DNA of 64,000 bases, taken from positions 1 to 64,000 of the forward strand of contig NZ_OBMO01000018.1 in assembly GCF_900217905.1 (NCBI RefSeq). Reading direction: 5' to 3'. Of the stretch, positions 1 to 10,004 are shown one piece after another. Position numbers and translations under genes: made by a program. Under the pieces are notes generated by a model that was not told where the DNA came from, did no database searches, and saw nothing but the letters and a program-made list of their open reading frames with translations. Each line of letters opens with the position of its first letter. Positions within the stretch are counted from its first letter, which is position 1. Source of the stretch: Alloalcanivorax xenomutans. Its GTDB lineage: Bacteria; Pseudomonadota; Gammaproteobacteria; Pseudomonadales; Alcanivoracaceae.

Positions 1-190
1 AATCATGCTCAACTCATTACAACTCAACTGGGTTGACTTGTTCAGAGTCGATATCTAGTCAAGAACTCGACCCCAAACAGGTCCCACACGTTTGCTTGCC
101 TGATTGTTAAAGAGCGTTGGAAGCCTTGCTTCCCGACGACTTCCTGGCGTTGCCTGGTTTGGCGTTGCGCCGTGTCCGCCGTCGTTGTGG
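1..190 (-). other. 5' leader of an rRNA operon (16S gene beyond the left edge)
   Basis: Read on the minus strand, this stretch follows a strong rrn-type promoter and contains a boxA antitermination element, as in the leaders of gammaproteobacterial rRNA operons. A small GC hairpin (about 119-134) lies just before boxA. The conserved first bases of 16S rRNA are not reached, so the gene itself begins outside the window. There is no credible protein-coding frame. In P. aeruginosa an rRNA operon also lies close to pssA, which supports the reading. Confidence 0.85.
102..114 (-). promoter_or_regulatory. boxA antitermination element of the rRNA leader
   Basis: The minus strand reads CTCTTTAACAATC, matching the boxA motif found just upstream of 16S rRNA in gammaproteobacteria. 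NusB/NusE bind it to form the rRNA antitermination complex. It lies about 85-95 bases after the predicted transcription start. Confidence 0.85.
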
Positions 191-196
191 GGGCGC

Positions 197-250
197 ATTC
201 TAGGGATTTCCGTCAGGGCGTCAACACCTTTTTCATCTCTTTTTTATCAA
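197..250 (-). promoter_or_regulatory. rRNA operon P1-type promoter with UP element
   Basis: On the minus strand there is TTGACG (219-224), a 16-bp spacer and TAGAAT (197-202). A GC-rich discriminator (GCGCC) follows directly, the signature of stringently controlled rrn P1 promoters. The bases upstream of the -35 (about 228-250) are rich in A tracts on the transcribed strand and fit an UP element. This is near-consensus for sigma70. Confidence 0.85.
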
Positions 251-345
251 ACGGTCACCTTTTAAGCGAACACCCTCTCAAACGTCTATTTTTTACTCCA
301 TGGCGCTGGTTTTTCAACCATTTTCGCCCTCCCCAGCTCATCCTG

Positions 346-374
346 GGAAGAACAAGGGGCGCCCATGGCGCCCC
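346..374 (-). terminator. Probable terminator of pssA
   Basis: Downstream of the pssA stop the minus strand forms an 8-bp GC stem (GGGGCGCC / GGCGCCCC, 356-374) with a three-base loop, followed by a T-rich but interrupted tail. It sits between pssA and the rRNA promoter, where termination is expected. Confidence 0.6.
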
Positions 375-399
375 TGCGGAAATCCGGATTCGAGCCCGA

Positions 400-1188
400 T
401 CAGCTATCCGATCGCTTACGCAGTTGCCAGAGATTGAGCAGCAGCCCCACCACCACATAGATCACTGCCACGCTCAACAGCACCAGTGGCGGATCCAGGA
501 AGACAATGGCAAAAGCAACAATGACCCCCAGCAGGACCTTGAATGGCACCCTTCCGATATGAAACTCCTTGAAAGAGTGGTAGCGCACGGAAGACACCAT
601 CAGCAGACCAGCGCCCGCCACGGCCAGCGCGACGATCCAGGAGATGTCATTACCGTCCACGCCACGGCTGGCCCCGAGCCACACCAGGGTCGCCACCAGC
701 CCGGCGCCCGTGGGGCTAGGCAGGCCGATAAAGAAACGTTTGTCGGTGGTCTCCGCTTGCACATTGAAGCGCGCCAGACGCAACGCCGCACAGGCCACAT
801 AGATGAACGCCGCCATCCAGCCGAACTTGCCCAGCTCCGACAGACCCCAGGAGTACGCCACCAGCCCCGGCGCCACGCCAAAGGCCACACAGTCGGACAG
901 AGAGTCGTATTCCGCCCCGAACTTGCTCTGGGTATTGGTCAGCCGCGCCACGCCGCCATCCATGCCATCCAGGATGCCGGCGACGATAATGCCGATGGCC
1001 GCGTTCTCGAACAGACCGTTCATGGCGGCGACGATGGCGTAGAAGCCGGCGAACAGGGCCCCGGTGGTAAACAGGTTAGGGAGCAGGTACACCCCCTTGT
1101 AGCGCGCCCCGGTGCGCTGCTCCGCCTCCACTACCTCGAAGGTTTCCGGTGTCCCGCTTTGCGGGGCTTCCTCTTGCTGCTTGGTCAT
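400..1188 (-). CDS. pssA: CDP-diacylglycerol--serine O-phosphatidyltransferase
   Basis: This integral membrane enzyme makes phosphatidylserine from CDP-diacylglycerol and L-serine, the step before phosphatidylethanolamine. The 262-residue protein carries the complete CDP-alcohol phosphotransferase signature DG-x2-AR-x8-G-x3-D-x3-D at about residues 77-99, with all catalytic Asp residues present. Several hydrophobic segments surround it (from about residue 33 to the C-terminus), and the first ~28 residues are hydrophilic. It follows ilvC on the same strand with a terminator between them, the ilvC-pssA order also found in Pseudomonas. The start ATG at 1188 has only a weak Shine-Dalgarno sequence, but the length fits the subclass II bacterial family. 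Confidence 0.93.
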   Translation of the reverse strand: MTKQQEEAPQSGTPETFEVVEAEQRTGARYKGVYLLPNLFTTGALFAGFYAIVAAMNGLFENAAIGIIVAGILDGMDGGVARLTNTQSKFGAEYDSLSDCVAFGVAPGLVAYSWGLSELGKFGWMAAFIYVACAALRLARFNVQAETTDKRFFIGLPSPTGAGLVATLVWLGASRGVDGNDISWIVALAVAGAGLLMVSSVRYHSFKEFHIGRVPFKVLLGVIVAFAIVFLDPPLVLLSVAVIYVVVGLLLNLWQLRKRSDS

Positions 1189-1309
1189 GATGTATCGCCG
1201 ACTGAAAAGGTGCGCCTAGTCTAACGCAGCCAACCCCAACAAAAAATTTCCTGGCGCCACCTCGCCCCGGCGCCCGGGATGACCAGGATGCCCGCGACGG
1301 ACGGCGGCC

Positions 1310-1337
1310 AAAAAAAACGCGCCCGGAGGCGCGTTTT
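1310..1337 (-). terminator. Rho-independent terminator of ilvC
   Basis: On the minus strand a stem AACGCGCC / GGCGCGTT with a four-base TCCG loop is followed by a run of T. It begins about 27 bases after the ilvC stop and separates ilvC from pssA. Confidence 0.85.
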
Positions 1338-1363
1338 GGTCGATCACGGACACAGAGCCGCTA

Positions 1364-2461
<1,098 letters not shown>

Positions 2462-2472
2462 CTATCAAGGGC

Positions 2473-2498
2473 ATTGCGTAAAATGATATATTTGCAAT
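2473..2498. promoter_or_regulatory. Candidate IlvY operator between ilvC and ilvY
   Basis: A 26-bp imperfect palindrome with outer arms ATTGC / GCAAT lies in the 163-bp divergent ilvC-ilvY region. LysR-type regulators bind such dyads, and in E. coli IlvY binds tandem operators in the same intergenic space. A further GCAA half-site occurs at about 2515-2519. Function is inferred from position and symmetry. Confidence 0.55.
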
Positions 2499-2543
2499 GC
2501 TGCATGCCGAAATTCGCAACAAACCCTGCCTATGGACCCCGCG

Positions 2544-3431
2544 ATGGATATCCGCGCTCTGGAACATTTCCTGACCCTGGCCGAAACCCTGCACTTCGGC
2601 CGCACCAGCCGTTTATGCCACATCAGCCCCTCCGCGCTGAGCCGCAGCATCCGGCAGTTGGAGCAGGAGGTCGGCACCACTTTGCTGTATCGGGACAATC
2701 GCCGGGTCAGCCTCACCCGCGAAGGGGAGCGCTTCCGCGACTATGCGCGCCAGGCGGTGAGCGACTGGAATACGGTACGCCTGGCACTGCAGGATGACCA
2801 GCGGGTGCTCCGCGGCGAACTAAGCCTGTATTGTTCGGTCACCGCCAGCTACAGCTTTCTCCACGACATGCTCAGCAGCTTCCGCGCCAACTTCCCTCGC
2901 ATCGAGATCAAGTTACACACCGGCGATCCGGCCCAGGCCGAGGAACGGGTTCTGTCCGGCACCGAGGACATCGCCGTCGGCGCCCGTCCGGTGCAAATGC
3001 CCAATGGTATCGCCTTTCACCCGGTAACCCGCTCGGCCCTGCTGTTCATCGCCCCCGCCAGTCAACCGCAGCTGGCCGAACGGCTGTCCGGCAAGGCCGC
3101 CGGCAACGCCTGGCGGGACGTCCCCATGATTCTGTCCGAGGAGGGGCTGGCCCGGGAGCGTACCGACCGCTGGTTTCGGGATCTGGGCCTGCGCCCGCAG
3201 ATCTACGCCCAGGTCAGCGGCAACGAGGCCATCGTCAGCATGGTCAGTCTGGGGTTTGGCGTCGGCGTGGTGCCGCAGATCGTGCTCGATAACAGCCCGC
3301 TTGCCAGCCGCATCCGCATTCTCGATGTGCAGCCACGGCTGGAAGCTTACGAGGTAGGATTGTTTGCTCTGGAGAAGAGACTGGGGGAACCGCTGATCGA
3401 CGCCTTCTGGAACCAGCAGAATCCAGGCTGA
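2544..3431 (+). CDS. ilvY: LysR-type regulator IlvY (activator of ilvC)
   Basis: The protein has an N-terminal winged helix-turn-helix (about residues 1-60, HISPSALSRSIRQLE recognition region) and a LysR substrate-binding domain. The domain includes SLYCSVTASYS and EIKLHTGD, and its C-terminal part has GNEAIVSMVSLGFGVGVVP, which closely follows enteric IlvY. In E. coli IlvY senses acetolactate/acetohydroxybutyrate and activates ilvC. Here it is likewise divergent from ilvC, which strongly supports the assignment. The ATG at 2544 aligns with the IlvY N-terminus. An in-frame ATG at 2532 would add four residues, and neither has a strong ribosome site. Confidence 0.88.
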   Translation: MDIRALEHFLTLAETLHFGRTSRLCHISPSALSRSIRQLEQEVGTTLLYRDNRRVSLTREGERFRDYARQAVSDWNTVRLALQDDQRVLRGELSLYCSVTASYSFLHDMLSSFRANFPRIEIKLHTGDPAQAEERVLSGTEDIAVGARPVQMPNGIAFHPVTRSALLFIAPASQPQLAERLSGKAAGNAWRDVPMILSEEGLARERTDRWFRDLGLRPQIYAQVSGNEAIVSMVSLGFGVGVVPQIVLDNSPLASRIRILDVQPRLEAYEVGLFALEKRLGEPLIDAFWNQQNPG

Positions 3432-3448
3432 CGGCTCTTCCCATCCGA

Positions 3449-4594
3449 TCACATTCCGTAACGGGCCGGATCGACTTTCGAGAACACCTCGCGCCAATAC
3501 AGCTGTGCCAACTGCTCCGGACTCTCAACGCCGCCCACCAGATCTTGCCAGCGCTGCAACAAAGGCCGGAAGGCATCGATCAGCTCAGCGGCGTTCTCCA
3601 CGCCGTAGCGCTTGCGGTAGTTTTCCGCGATGGTTTTCACATCCTTATCGATGAAGGCCTGGGTAGCGGCCCGGAAAGCGTCACCAGCCCGATGCACATT
3701 GATGCCATTTTCTTTCGCGGCGGCCAGATTCTCCGCACCCAGCGCGTCATAGCCCCAGGAGGCCTCCGCTGAAAACACCGCCGAGGCTTTCAATACCGCG
3801 CGACGCTCGGCCTCACTCAACCCCCGCCAGGTATCACGGTTCATATTGTTCACACCGGAACCACCGAACACGCCACCAGGAACGCCCAGAGTGATATCCG
3901 TCACCACCTCATCCAGTTTGAAGATCGACAGCTCCGTGGTGGTCTGCACGGTGCAATCCACCACCCCTTGATTCAGCCCTTCGTAGATCTCGTTCACCGA
4001 CATGGTGATCGGCGTGGCGCCCATTTCCTCCACCCAGCGGGCCCACTGGGCACCGGAGGTGCGCACCCGCTTGCCCGTCAGATCCTTTGCTTCCCGGATC
4101 GGCGTGGTACACAGCAGCGGCAGCGTCGGAGTGGAGCCGGATCCGAGAAAGACCTGATTTTGCGCGGCCAGCTCTTTCTGACAACCCGGGCAGGACTGGA
4201 ACAGAAACTCGGAGAAAGCACCAGTGAAAATCAGCCCCGCGTGGGCAGGATCTTCACCACCGGCGTTGAGCAACATGGAGATCTCCGCCAGCATGTTGAT
4301 ACGCGGATACTCCCCCGGGAAGTACGGGAACAATATCACGGCCGCGTCCGCCATACCGTCACGCACACCGGCGGAGCTTTCCAGCAGATTAAGCAGCGTC
4401 AGCGAAAAGACCCGGGCGGAAAGCGCGCCATCCGTCTCATCCTTCAATACTTGCGTATACTTCTGAGCGGCCTGTTCCGCCACCGAGTTGGGCGGGTAAC
4501 CGGAAGCGAAACGCAGGGACTTGGCGTACCCCGGCCCCGACATGAAAACAGCGGCAAACGCCAGCAACGCCAGGCATCTTCGTAGCTTCATCAT
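3449..4594 (-). CDS. TRAP transporter substrate-binding protein (DctP family), orphan
   Basis: This is a predicted periplasmic solute-binding protein of the tripartite ATP-independent transporter type. The first ~24 residues form a signal peptide ending GYA. The mature part has the DctP fold, including GKRVRTSGAQWARWVEEMGA, where the conserved Arg of this family contacts a carboxylate ligand, and NEIYEGLNQGVVD. The start has a good AGGAGAAT site, and the 381-residue length is slightly long for the family. No DctQ or DctM membrane subunits lie nearby, so the partner is elsewhere or the protein has another role. It precedes an acyl-CoA ligase on the same strand order (ligase upstream, 31-bp gap), hinting at uptake of an organic or fatty acid. 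The ligand is unknown. Confidence 0.8.
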   Translation of the reverse strand: MMKLRRCLALLAFAAVFMSGPGYAKSLRFASGYPPNSVAEQAAQKYTQVLKDETDGALSARVFSLTLLNLLESSAGVRDGMADAAVILFPYFPGEYPRINMLAEISMLLNAGGEDPAHAGLIFTGAFSEFLFQSCPGCQKELAAQNQVFLGSGSTPTLPLLCTTPIREAKDLTGKRVRTSGAQWARWVEEMGATPITMSVNEIYEGLNQGVVDCTVQTTTELSIFKLDEVVTDITLGVPGGVFGGSGVNNMNRDTWRGLSEAERRAVLKASAVFSAEASWGYDALGAENLAAAKENGINVHRAGDAFRAATQAFIDKDVKTIAENYRKRYGVENAAELIDAFRPLLQRWQDLVGGVESPEQLAQLYWREVFSKVDPARYGM

Positions 4595-4625
4595 TATTCT
4601 CCTGATTCAGGATCACGTGACATCT

Positions 4626-6263
4626 TCACAATGAGAAAGACGCCGTCTCGTCATAGAGTTCTTTCTTAGACAGCTTGCCCACCGGTGTCTTCGGTAATTC
4701 GTCGCGCAACGCCAATGCACGCACCATCTCGTGCTTGCCAAGACGATCAGCGAGAAAGTCCTGCAGACTTTCCAATGTCAAAGAGGCGCCGGATTGGCGC
4801 AAACGAACGAAAGCCATCGGAGACTGCCCGCGGTAACTGTCCTTTACGCCGATCACCGACACTTCCTCCACGTCCGGGTGCTCGTAGATGGCTTCCTCGA
4901 TCACTCTCGGATAAACGTTGTAGCCGCTGCACAGGATCATGTCCTTGGTACGATCGACGATGTACACATAGCCGCGCTGGTCCATGTAACCCACATCGCC
5001 GGTGCGGAAGTAACCGTCCTCGGTGAACGAGGCCGTGGTGGCATCAGGGTTGTTCCAGTAACGCGGCATGACATTGGGGCCGGCAACACAAATCTCACCA
5101 CGCTCACCGGCGGCCAGCGAGCCTTCCGCGTCCATGGGGGCGATCTTCATCGACACACCGGGCACCAGACAGCCACAGGAACCTTGCGGCGGGCGTTCTC
5201 CGGTGAGCGGCGTGTAGGTACCCACCGCGGTGGTCTCCGTCATGCCCCAGCCTTCACCGAGACGGCACCCGGTCAGCTCCTGAAAGCGCTGCTGCACTTC
5301 CACCGGTAAAGGGGCGCCACCGGAATTACACAGCCGCAGAGAAGTAAGATCGTACTCCCCCACCTGAGGGTGATGGATCAGCGCGATGAACATGGTGGGT
5401 ACCGCCGGCAATACCGACAGGCGGTGTTCATGCACCGCTTTCAGCACCGCATCGGGATCAAAACGGCTGTGCAAATAGAGTTCGGCCGCCAGCCGGATAC
5501 CGAACAGCAGGTTCACCGTCATCGAGTAAATATGGAACGGCGGCAGCACCGCCAGCACCCGTTCCTGACCGGTTTGCAAATCACCGGCCAAAGCCGCCAT
5601 CAGTTGCTGGCAGCCACAGGTGAGATTGCCGTGGGTCAGCTCCGCCCCTTTCGGCACGCCGGTGGTGCCACCGGTGTATTGCAGCACCGCCAGCGTGTTT
5701 TCCGGGTCCGCCACCGGGTAGGGCTGAAAGTCCCCGTCATTATTGAGCAGGTCAGCGAAGCTGAGAATTACCGCCTCCATTGTGTCACTGGTAGCGCCAG
5801 CGCCGGCGAAGTCCGTGGGCGAGCCTACCACCAGAGTCCGCAGACGGGAGGTCTCCAGAAACCCCCGGATCCGTGGCAACAGTTCCGGCACATCCAGCGT
5901 CACCATGATGTCGCTGTGGCTGTCTTCAATCTTGTGCGCCAGAGTGCGTTCCGCATCCAGAGGGGAATAGTTGACGACGGTGCCACCGGCTCTCAGCACA
6001 CCAAGAAAAGCGATGGCGTAGTGAGGTGTGTTGCCGAGAAACAGACCGACATGAACGCCAGGCTTCACTCCCAGGTCCTGAAACCCCCGGGCTGCCCGGT
6101 TCACCAAACGATGAAAATCGGCATAGGAAAGCCGTACACCTTCAAAATACAGAGCGGGATGTTGCGGAAAACGGGCCGCGGTTTCTTCCAGTGCCTGATA
6201 CACCGGCTCCGCCGCGAACGCCGCCGCGTCCCTGACCTGGCCCGGGGCCTGGCTTGCAGTCAT
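4626..6263 (-). CDS. AMP-dependent acyl-CoA synthetase (long-chain fatty-acid--CoA ligase type)
   Basis: The protein activates a carboxylic acid with ATP to an acyl-adenylate and then to the CoA thioester. Of 545 residues, it carries the adenylate-forming core motifs in order: YTGGTTGVPKGAELTH (ATP loop, about residue 192), GWGMTETT, YFRTGDVGYMD, DRTKDMILCSGYNVYP, and the C-terminal PKTPVGKLSKKEL with the catalytic Lys. It is similar in layout to FadD-like ligases. The start ATG at 6263 has an AAGGAG site. The downstream TRAP-type binding protein follows after 31 bp, so the two may be co-transcribed. In an alkane-degrading host a fatty or aromatic acid substrate is likely, but the sequence does not identify it. 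Confidence 0.87.
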   Translation of the reverse strand: MTASQAPGQVRDAAAFAAEPVYQALEETAARFPQHPALYFEGVRLSYADFHRLVNRAARGFQDLGVKPGVHVGLFLGNTPHYAIAFLGVLRAGGTVVNYSPLDAERTLAHKIEDSHSDIMVTLDVPELLPRIRGFLETSRLRTLVVGSPTDFAGAGATSDTMEAVILSFADLLNNDGDFQPYPVADPENTLAVLQYTGGTTGVPKGAELTHGNLTCGCQQLMAALAGDLQTGQERVLAVLPPFHIYSMTVNLLFGIRLAAELYLHSRFDPDAVLKAVHEHRLSVLPAVPTMFIALIHHPQVGEYDLTSLRLCNSGGAPLPVEVQQRFQELTGCRLGEGWGMTETTAVGTYTPLTGERPPQGSCGCLVPGVSMKIAPMDAEGSLAAGERGEICVAGPNVMPRYWNNPDATTASFTEDGYFRTGDVGYMDQRGYVYIVDRTKDMILCSGYNVYPRVIEEAIYEHPDVEEVSVIGVKDSYRGQSPMAFVRLRQSGASLTLESLQDFLADRLGKHEMVRALALRDELPKTPVGKLSKKELYDETASFSL

Positions 6264-6421
6264 GGCAGCTCCTTGTTGTTGTCATGGGCTGAACAGAGTC
6301 GACCCTAGCCTAGGTGGGGCTGGCCCGACATGACCAATGAATGGTTTTCATGGAGCGCTATAAACAAGGAGAGGGGAGGCGCGGGCGGCGCCAGGACGGC
6401 CACAGCGGAACATGGGGGTTT

Positions 6422-6952
6422 TCAGTGTCCCCGCGGGGTAAATACATCGACAGGGTCGAGAAAGAACATCTTCTTCCAGCCCTGCGTCTCCGTTGTCATC
6501 CGCCAGGGCAACGGAATCAGGGACAGTACCGAATAATGCAAATGAGGAGGCTTCCCCCTGGCATTGCCGGAATCTCCGACCCCGCCTATTTGGCGCCCTT
6601 TCGCCACCCATAGGGGCATCGGAGTGGCCGGCTCATTCAGATGCGCGTAGTAGTGAAGGCGCCATTTCGGCCCCAGTACGATCACCACTTTCCCGCCCAG
6701 GCTGAGTTCCCCCTGATACAATCGGATACCAGGAACGGCGGAAACCACCGGCGTCCCCCGGACGGCAAAGATATCGATGCCTTTATGCACGCCGGAAGCG
6801 CCCCAGGGTTCAAACCAGAAGGATTTCGGGTGCCAATCACTGGCCGTGGCGCCTTGCACTGGAATGCGAGCATGTTCCGGGAGCAGTAAACCGGCCGCCA
6901 CAACAACAAGCAAAGCCCATAGCCCCCTTTTGAGGCGAAATCCTTTCACCAT
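6422..6952 (-). CDS. M23 (LytM-type) metallopeptidase, small secreted or anchored
   Basis: The protein is a predicted zinc endopeptidase acting on peptidoglycan peptide bridges. A hydrophobic N-terminal segment (about residues 8-25) is a signal peptide or anchor. The catalytic domain follows directly, with HKGID (H-x3-D zinc ligands), YYAHL and the HLHY (H-x-H) motif, so all metal ligands of active M23 enzymes are present. At about 176 residues it has no LysM or coiled-coil region, unlike EnvC/NlpD-type activators. I prefer the ATG at 6952, preceded by GGAGG-like sequence. A GTG at 6964 would add four residues. Its neighbours do not explain its role. Confidence 0.82.
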   Translation of the reverse strand: MVKGFRLKRGLWALLVVVAAGLLLPEHARIPVQGATASDWHPKSFWFEPWGASGVHKGIDIFAVRGTPVVSAVPGIRLYQGELSLGGKVVIVLGPKWRLHYYAHLNEPATPMPLWVAKGRQIGGVGDSGNARGKPPHLHYSVLSLIPLPWRMTTETQGWKKMFFLDPVDVFTPRGH

Positions 6953-7010
6953 GCCCTCTCGCACCTCCGCAGTATCGCCCTGGCACTCTACCTATCGGCA
7001 ACCACCCGCT

Positions 7011-7625
7011 TCAACGTCCACTGATCGCCAGCTGCACGCCCAAACCGGCAAAGGCGGCGGCGAACCCTCTGCGCAAACCGTTCCGCACTCGCGGCGACGC
7101 CATGATCATCCGCCGGAAACCATGGGCCAGTTGCCCATAGCAGACAAACACGGCGAACGTCATCGCCATCAAAACACCGCTTAACAATAACAGCTGCGCA
7201 AAGGGAGACGGGCTGCCCGGCGGAATAAACTGAGGCAGGAACGCCAGGAAGAACAGACTGAGTTTCGGGTTAAGAACATTGACCAGAAAGGCACGGCCGA
7301 TAACCGCCAGAGGACGAATTCCGGCGGCGTCTCCGGACACCTGGAGCTGTAGCCCGTTTTTCCAGGTCATCCAGGCCAGATAGAGCAGATAAGCCACCCC
7401 GGCGAACTTCACCAGTTGAAACACCACCGCACTGGTGTGCATGATCGCCGCCAGCCCCAGCACTGTCGCCAGTAGATGAGGAATAATACCCAACGTGCAA
7501 CCCAGCGCGGCGTAAAAGCCGGCCGCTCGGCCCTGGGCCAGCGCCGCCGCCACCGTGCACAGCACCCCAGCCCCGGGCATCAGCACCACGATCAGCGTGG
7601 TCAGCAAGAATTCGACGGTGATCAT
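7011..7625 (-). CDS. LysE/RhtB family amino-acid exporter
   Basis: This inner-membrane protein of 204 residues has about six hydrophobic segments and the family hallmark near the N-terminus (LMPGAGVLCTVAAALAQGR), followed by GFYAALGCTLG and the NVLNPKLSLFFLAFLPQF segment. Relatives export amino acids such as threonine, homoserine, lysine or leucine. It has a clear AAAGGTAA ribosome site. It lies downstream of ilvBH on the same strand, beyond a terminator, so it is probably transcribed separately. Export of a branched-chain or related amino acid is only suggested by the neighbourhood. Confidence 0.85.
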   Translation of the reverse strand: MITVEFLLTTLIVVLMPGAGVLCTVAAALAQGRAAGFYAALGCTLGIIPHLLATVLGLAAIMHTSAVVFQLVKFAGVAYLLYLAWMTWKNGLQLQVSGDAAGIRPLAVIGRAFLVNVLNPKLSLFFLAFLPQFIPPGSPSPFAQLLLLSGVLMAMTFAVFVCYGQLAHGFRRMIMASPRVRNGLRRGFAAAFAGLGVQLAISGR

Positions 7626-7732
7626 CAGGGTTACCTTTCTCGGGTTGCACTCAGACAGGTTCGTATTCCGCTGTTTACCACAGGGACGTTCCTTTTACCC
7701 GGAACTTGATACACCGTTCCAGGGTCCCGCGC

Positions 7733-7771
7733 AAAAACAACAAACCCCGCACCAGGCGGGGTTCGTTGTTT
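7733..7771 (-). terminator. Rho-independent terminator of ilvBH
   Basis: The minus strand forms a long stem (AACAACGAACCCCGC pairing with GCGGGGTTTGTTGTT, one mismatch) with a short loop and a T tail. It begins 20 bases after the ilvH stop. Confidence 0.9.
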
Positions 7772-7791
7772 CCGGTCGATAGCGCGAACCG

Positions 7792-8283
7792 TCACAGGCT
7801 CAACACTTTCTCCCCACGGGCAATGCCGGACACGCCGGAGCGCACCACTTCCAGCACCTGGGTTTCACCGATGGCGTTGATGAACGCCTCCAGCTTATCG
7901 GTGGTCCCGGTGAGCTGAACGGTGTAAACGGTAGCGGTCACATCCACGATCTGGCCACGGAAGATGTCCACGGTGCGCTTCACTTCCGCGCGCTGGGCAC
8001 CGGTGGCCTTGATCTTCATGAGCATGATCTCACGTTCGATGTGAGCCCCTTCGGTGAGATCCACCAGCTTGACCACCTCGATCAGCTTGTTGAGGTGCTT
8101 GGTGATCTGCTCGATCTTGTACTCGTCACCGGTGGTGGTCATGGTCAGGCGCGACAGAGTCGGATCTTCCGTGGGCGCCACGGTGAGCGTCTCGATGTTG
8201 TAGCCTCGCTGGGAGAACAGAGCCACCACCCGGGACAGGGCGCCGGGTTCGTTTTCCATCAGAATCGAAATGATACGTCTCAT
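7792..8283 (-). CDS. ilvH: Acetolactate synthase small (regulatory) subunit
   Basis: This is the regulatory subunit of acetohydroxyacid synthase and confers valine feedback inhibition on the catalytic subunit. Its 163 residues equal the E. coli IlvH length. It contains an N-terminal ACT domain (RRIISILMENEPGALSRVVALFSQRGYNIETL) and the conserved C-terminal domain (AEVKRTVDIFRGQIVDV). The ATG at 8283 overlaps the ilvB stop by one base (TGATG), giving translational coupling. A start nine codons upstream is possible but does not match the family N-terminus. Confidence 0.96.
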   Translation of the reverse strand: MRRIISILMENEPGALSRVVALFSQRGYNIETLTVAPTEDPTLSRLTMTTTGDEYKIEQITKHLNKLIEVVKLVDLTEGAHIEREIMLMKIKATGAQRAEVKRTVDIFRGQIVDVTATVYTVQLTGTTDKLEAFINAIGETQVLEVVRSGVSGIARGEKVLSL

Positions 8284-10004
8284 CAGGTGCGCTCCGTCTT
8301 GCTCAGCCACATATCACGCATGGCGCCATCGGCGATGTGCATCGGGTACACGTGCTCGGTGGGATCCACGTAGATGTCCATGAAGACCAGCCGGTCCTTG
8401 AGCGCGAACGCTTCGTTCATGGCGCCCTCCAGGTCCTCGAATTTCTCCACCTTGATGCCCACATGACCGTAAGACTCGGCCAGTTTGACGAAGTCCGGCA
8501 GGGATTCCATATAGGACTGGCTGTGGCGGCCGCCATACTGCATGTCCTGCCACTGGCGCACCATGCCGAGGGCCTGGTTGTTGATGTTGATGATCTTCAC
8601 CGGCAGACCATACTGCAGACAGGTGGACAGCTCCTGGATGTTCATCTGGATCGAGCCTTCACCAGTGACACAGGCAACCACCGCGTCCGGGAAGGCGAAC
8701 TGCACGCCCATGGCCGCTGGCAGTCCGAAGCCCATGGTGCCGAGGCCGCCGGAGTTGATCCATTGGCGCGGGCTGTCGAACTTGTAGAACTGGGCGGCGA
8801 ACATCTGATGTTGCCCCACGTCGGAGGTGACATAGGCCTTGCCTTCAGTCGCCTTGTACAGTGCCTCGACCACCTGCTGCGGCTTCATCGGGCCGCTTTC
8901 ATTGGTCTCGTAGCGCAGGCCGTGGAACTCCCGCCAGCCGTCGATTTCCTGCCACCAGCGCTCCAGCGCCTTGTGGTCCGGCTCGTTGTCCTGCTCATCG
9001 AGCATGGACAGCATTTCATCCAGTACCTGCTGTACCGGACCGACGATGGGAATGTGCGCCGCCACGTTCTTGGAGATGCTGGCCGGATCGATATCGATGT
9101 GGATCAGCTTGGCCCCGGGGCAGAACTTCTTGGTGTTGTTGGTGACCCGGTCATCCAGCCGCGCACCGGCGGCCAGGATCACGTCGGCGCTGTGCATCGC
9201 CATGTTGGCTTCGTAGGTCCCGTGCATGCCGAGCATGCCGAGGAACTGACGATCGGTCCCCGGATAAGCACCCAACCCCATCAAAGTGTTGGTCACCGGG
9301 AAGTTGAGCTTACGGGCCAGTTTGGTCAGCGCTTCGCTGGCCTCGCCCTGAACCACGCCGCCACCGGAATAGATAACCGGACGTTTGGCCTTGAGCAGCT
9401 CTTCCACCGCCTTGCGGATCTGGCCGGAATGACCACGGGTCACCGGCGCGTAGGAGCGCAACTTGACCTTCTTCGGGTATTCGTACGGGAAGGTCTTGTT
9501 GGGGGCGGTGTGATCCTTGGGAATATCGATCAGTACCGGGCCGGGACGGCCGGTGGTGGCGATGTAGAACGCCTTTTTAAAGATCTCCGGGATATCCTTG
9601 GGATCGCGAACCATGAAGCTGTGCTTCACCACCGGGCGGGAGACGCCGATCATGTCGGTCTCCTGGAAGGCGTCATCACCGATCCAGTCGGAGCGAACCT
9701 GGCCGGACAACACGATCATCGGAATCGAATCCATGAAGGCGGTGGCCAGGCCGGTAATGGCATTGGTGGCGCCGGGGCCGGAAGTCACCATCACCACGCC
9801 GGGCTTGCCGGTGGCGCGAGCGTAGCCGTCAGCGGCGTGAGTCGCCGCCTGCTCATGGCGCACCAGAATATGACTGACTTTGTCCTGCTTGAATAACGCG
9901 TCGTAGATGTGCAGAACGGAACCTCCGGGATACCCGAAGATGTACTCCACACCCTCTTCTTGCAGTGCACGGACAACCATATCCGCGCCGGATAACATTT
10001 CCAC
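8283..10004 (-). CDS. ilvB: Acetolactate synthase large (catalytic) subunit
   Basis: This thiamine-diphosphate enzyme condenses two pyruvates to acetolactate, or pyruvate with 2-ketobutyrate. The 573-residue protein shows the N-terminal [23 protein letters not shown] with the downstream catalytic Glu ([14 protein letters not shown]), a FAD-binding middle domain, and the ThDP motif [15 protein letters not shown] near the C-terminus. I choose a GTG start at 10004 because it has GAGGT eight bases upstream and gives the typical [10 protein letters not shown]-terminus. The longer frame to 10061 lacks support. It forms an operon with ilvH and is preceded by a leader of about 300 bases. Functionally this is the IlvI type. 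Confidence 0.95.
   Translation of the reverse strand: MEMLSGADMVVRALQEEGVEYIFGYPGGSVLHIYDALFKQDKVSHILVRHEQAATHAADGYARATGKPGVVMVTSGPGATNAITGLATAFMDSIPMIVLSGQVRSDWIGDDAFQETDMIGVSRPVVKHSFMVRDPKDIPEIFKKAFYIATTGRPGPVLIDIPKDHTAPNKTFPYEYPKKVKLRSYAPVTRGHSGQIRKAVEELLKAKRPVIYSGGGVVQGEASEALTKLARKLNFPVTNTLMGLGAYPGTDRQFLGMLGMHGTYEANMAMHSADVILAAGARLDDRVTNNTKKFCPGAKLIHIDIDPASISKNVAAHIPIVGPVQQVLDEMLSMLDEQDNEPDHKALERWWQEIDGWREFHGLRYETNESGPMKPQQVVEALYKATEGKAYVTSDVGQHQMFAAQFYKFDSPRQWINSGGLGTMGFGLPAAMGVQFAFPDAVVACVTGEGSIQMNIQELSTCLQYGLPVKIININNQALGMVRQWQDMQYGGRHSQSYMESLPDFVKLAESYGHVGIKVEKFEDLEGAMNEAFALKDRLVFMDIYVDPTEHVYPMHIADGAMRDMWLSKTERT

Noticed and set aside
172-1224. Open frame of 350 codons on the plus strand opposite pssA
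   Set aside because: It is antisense to a well-supported gene, has no family match, His/Gln-rich composition typical of GC-rich shadow frames, and includes the rRNA promoter region.
8337-9896. Open frame of 519 codons opposite ilvB
   Set aside because: Antisense shadow of a GC-rich gene; the His/Val/Gly-rich translation has no recognisable motif and no ribosome site.
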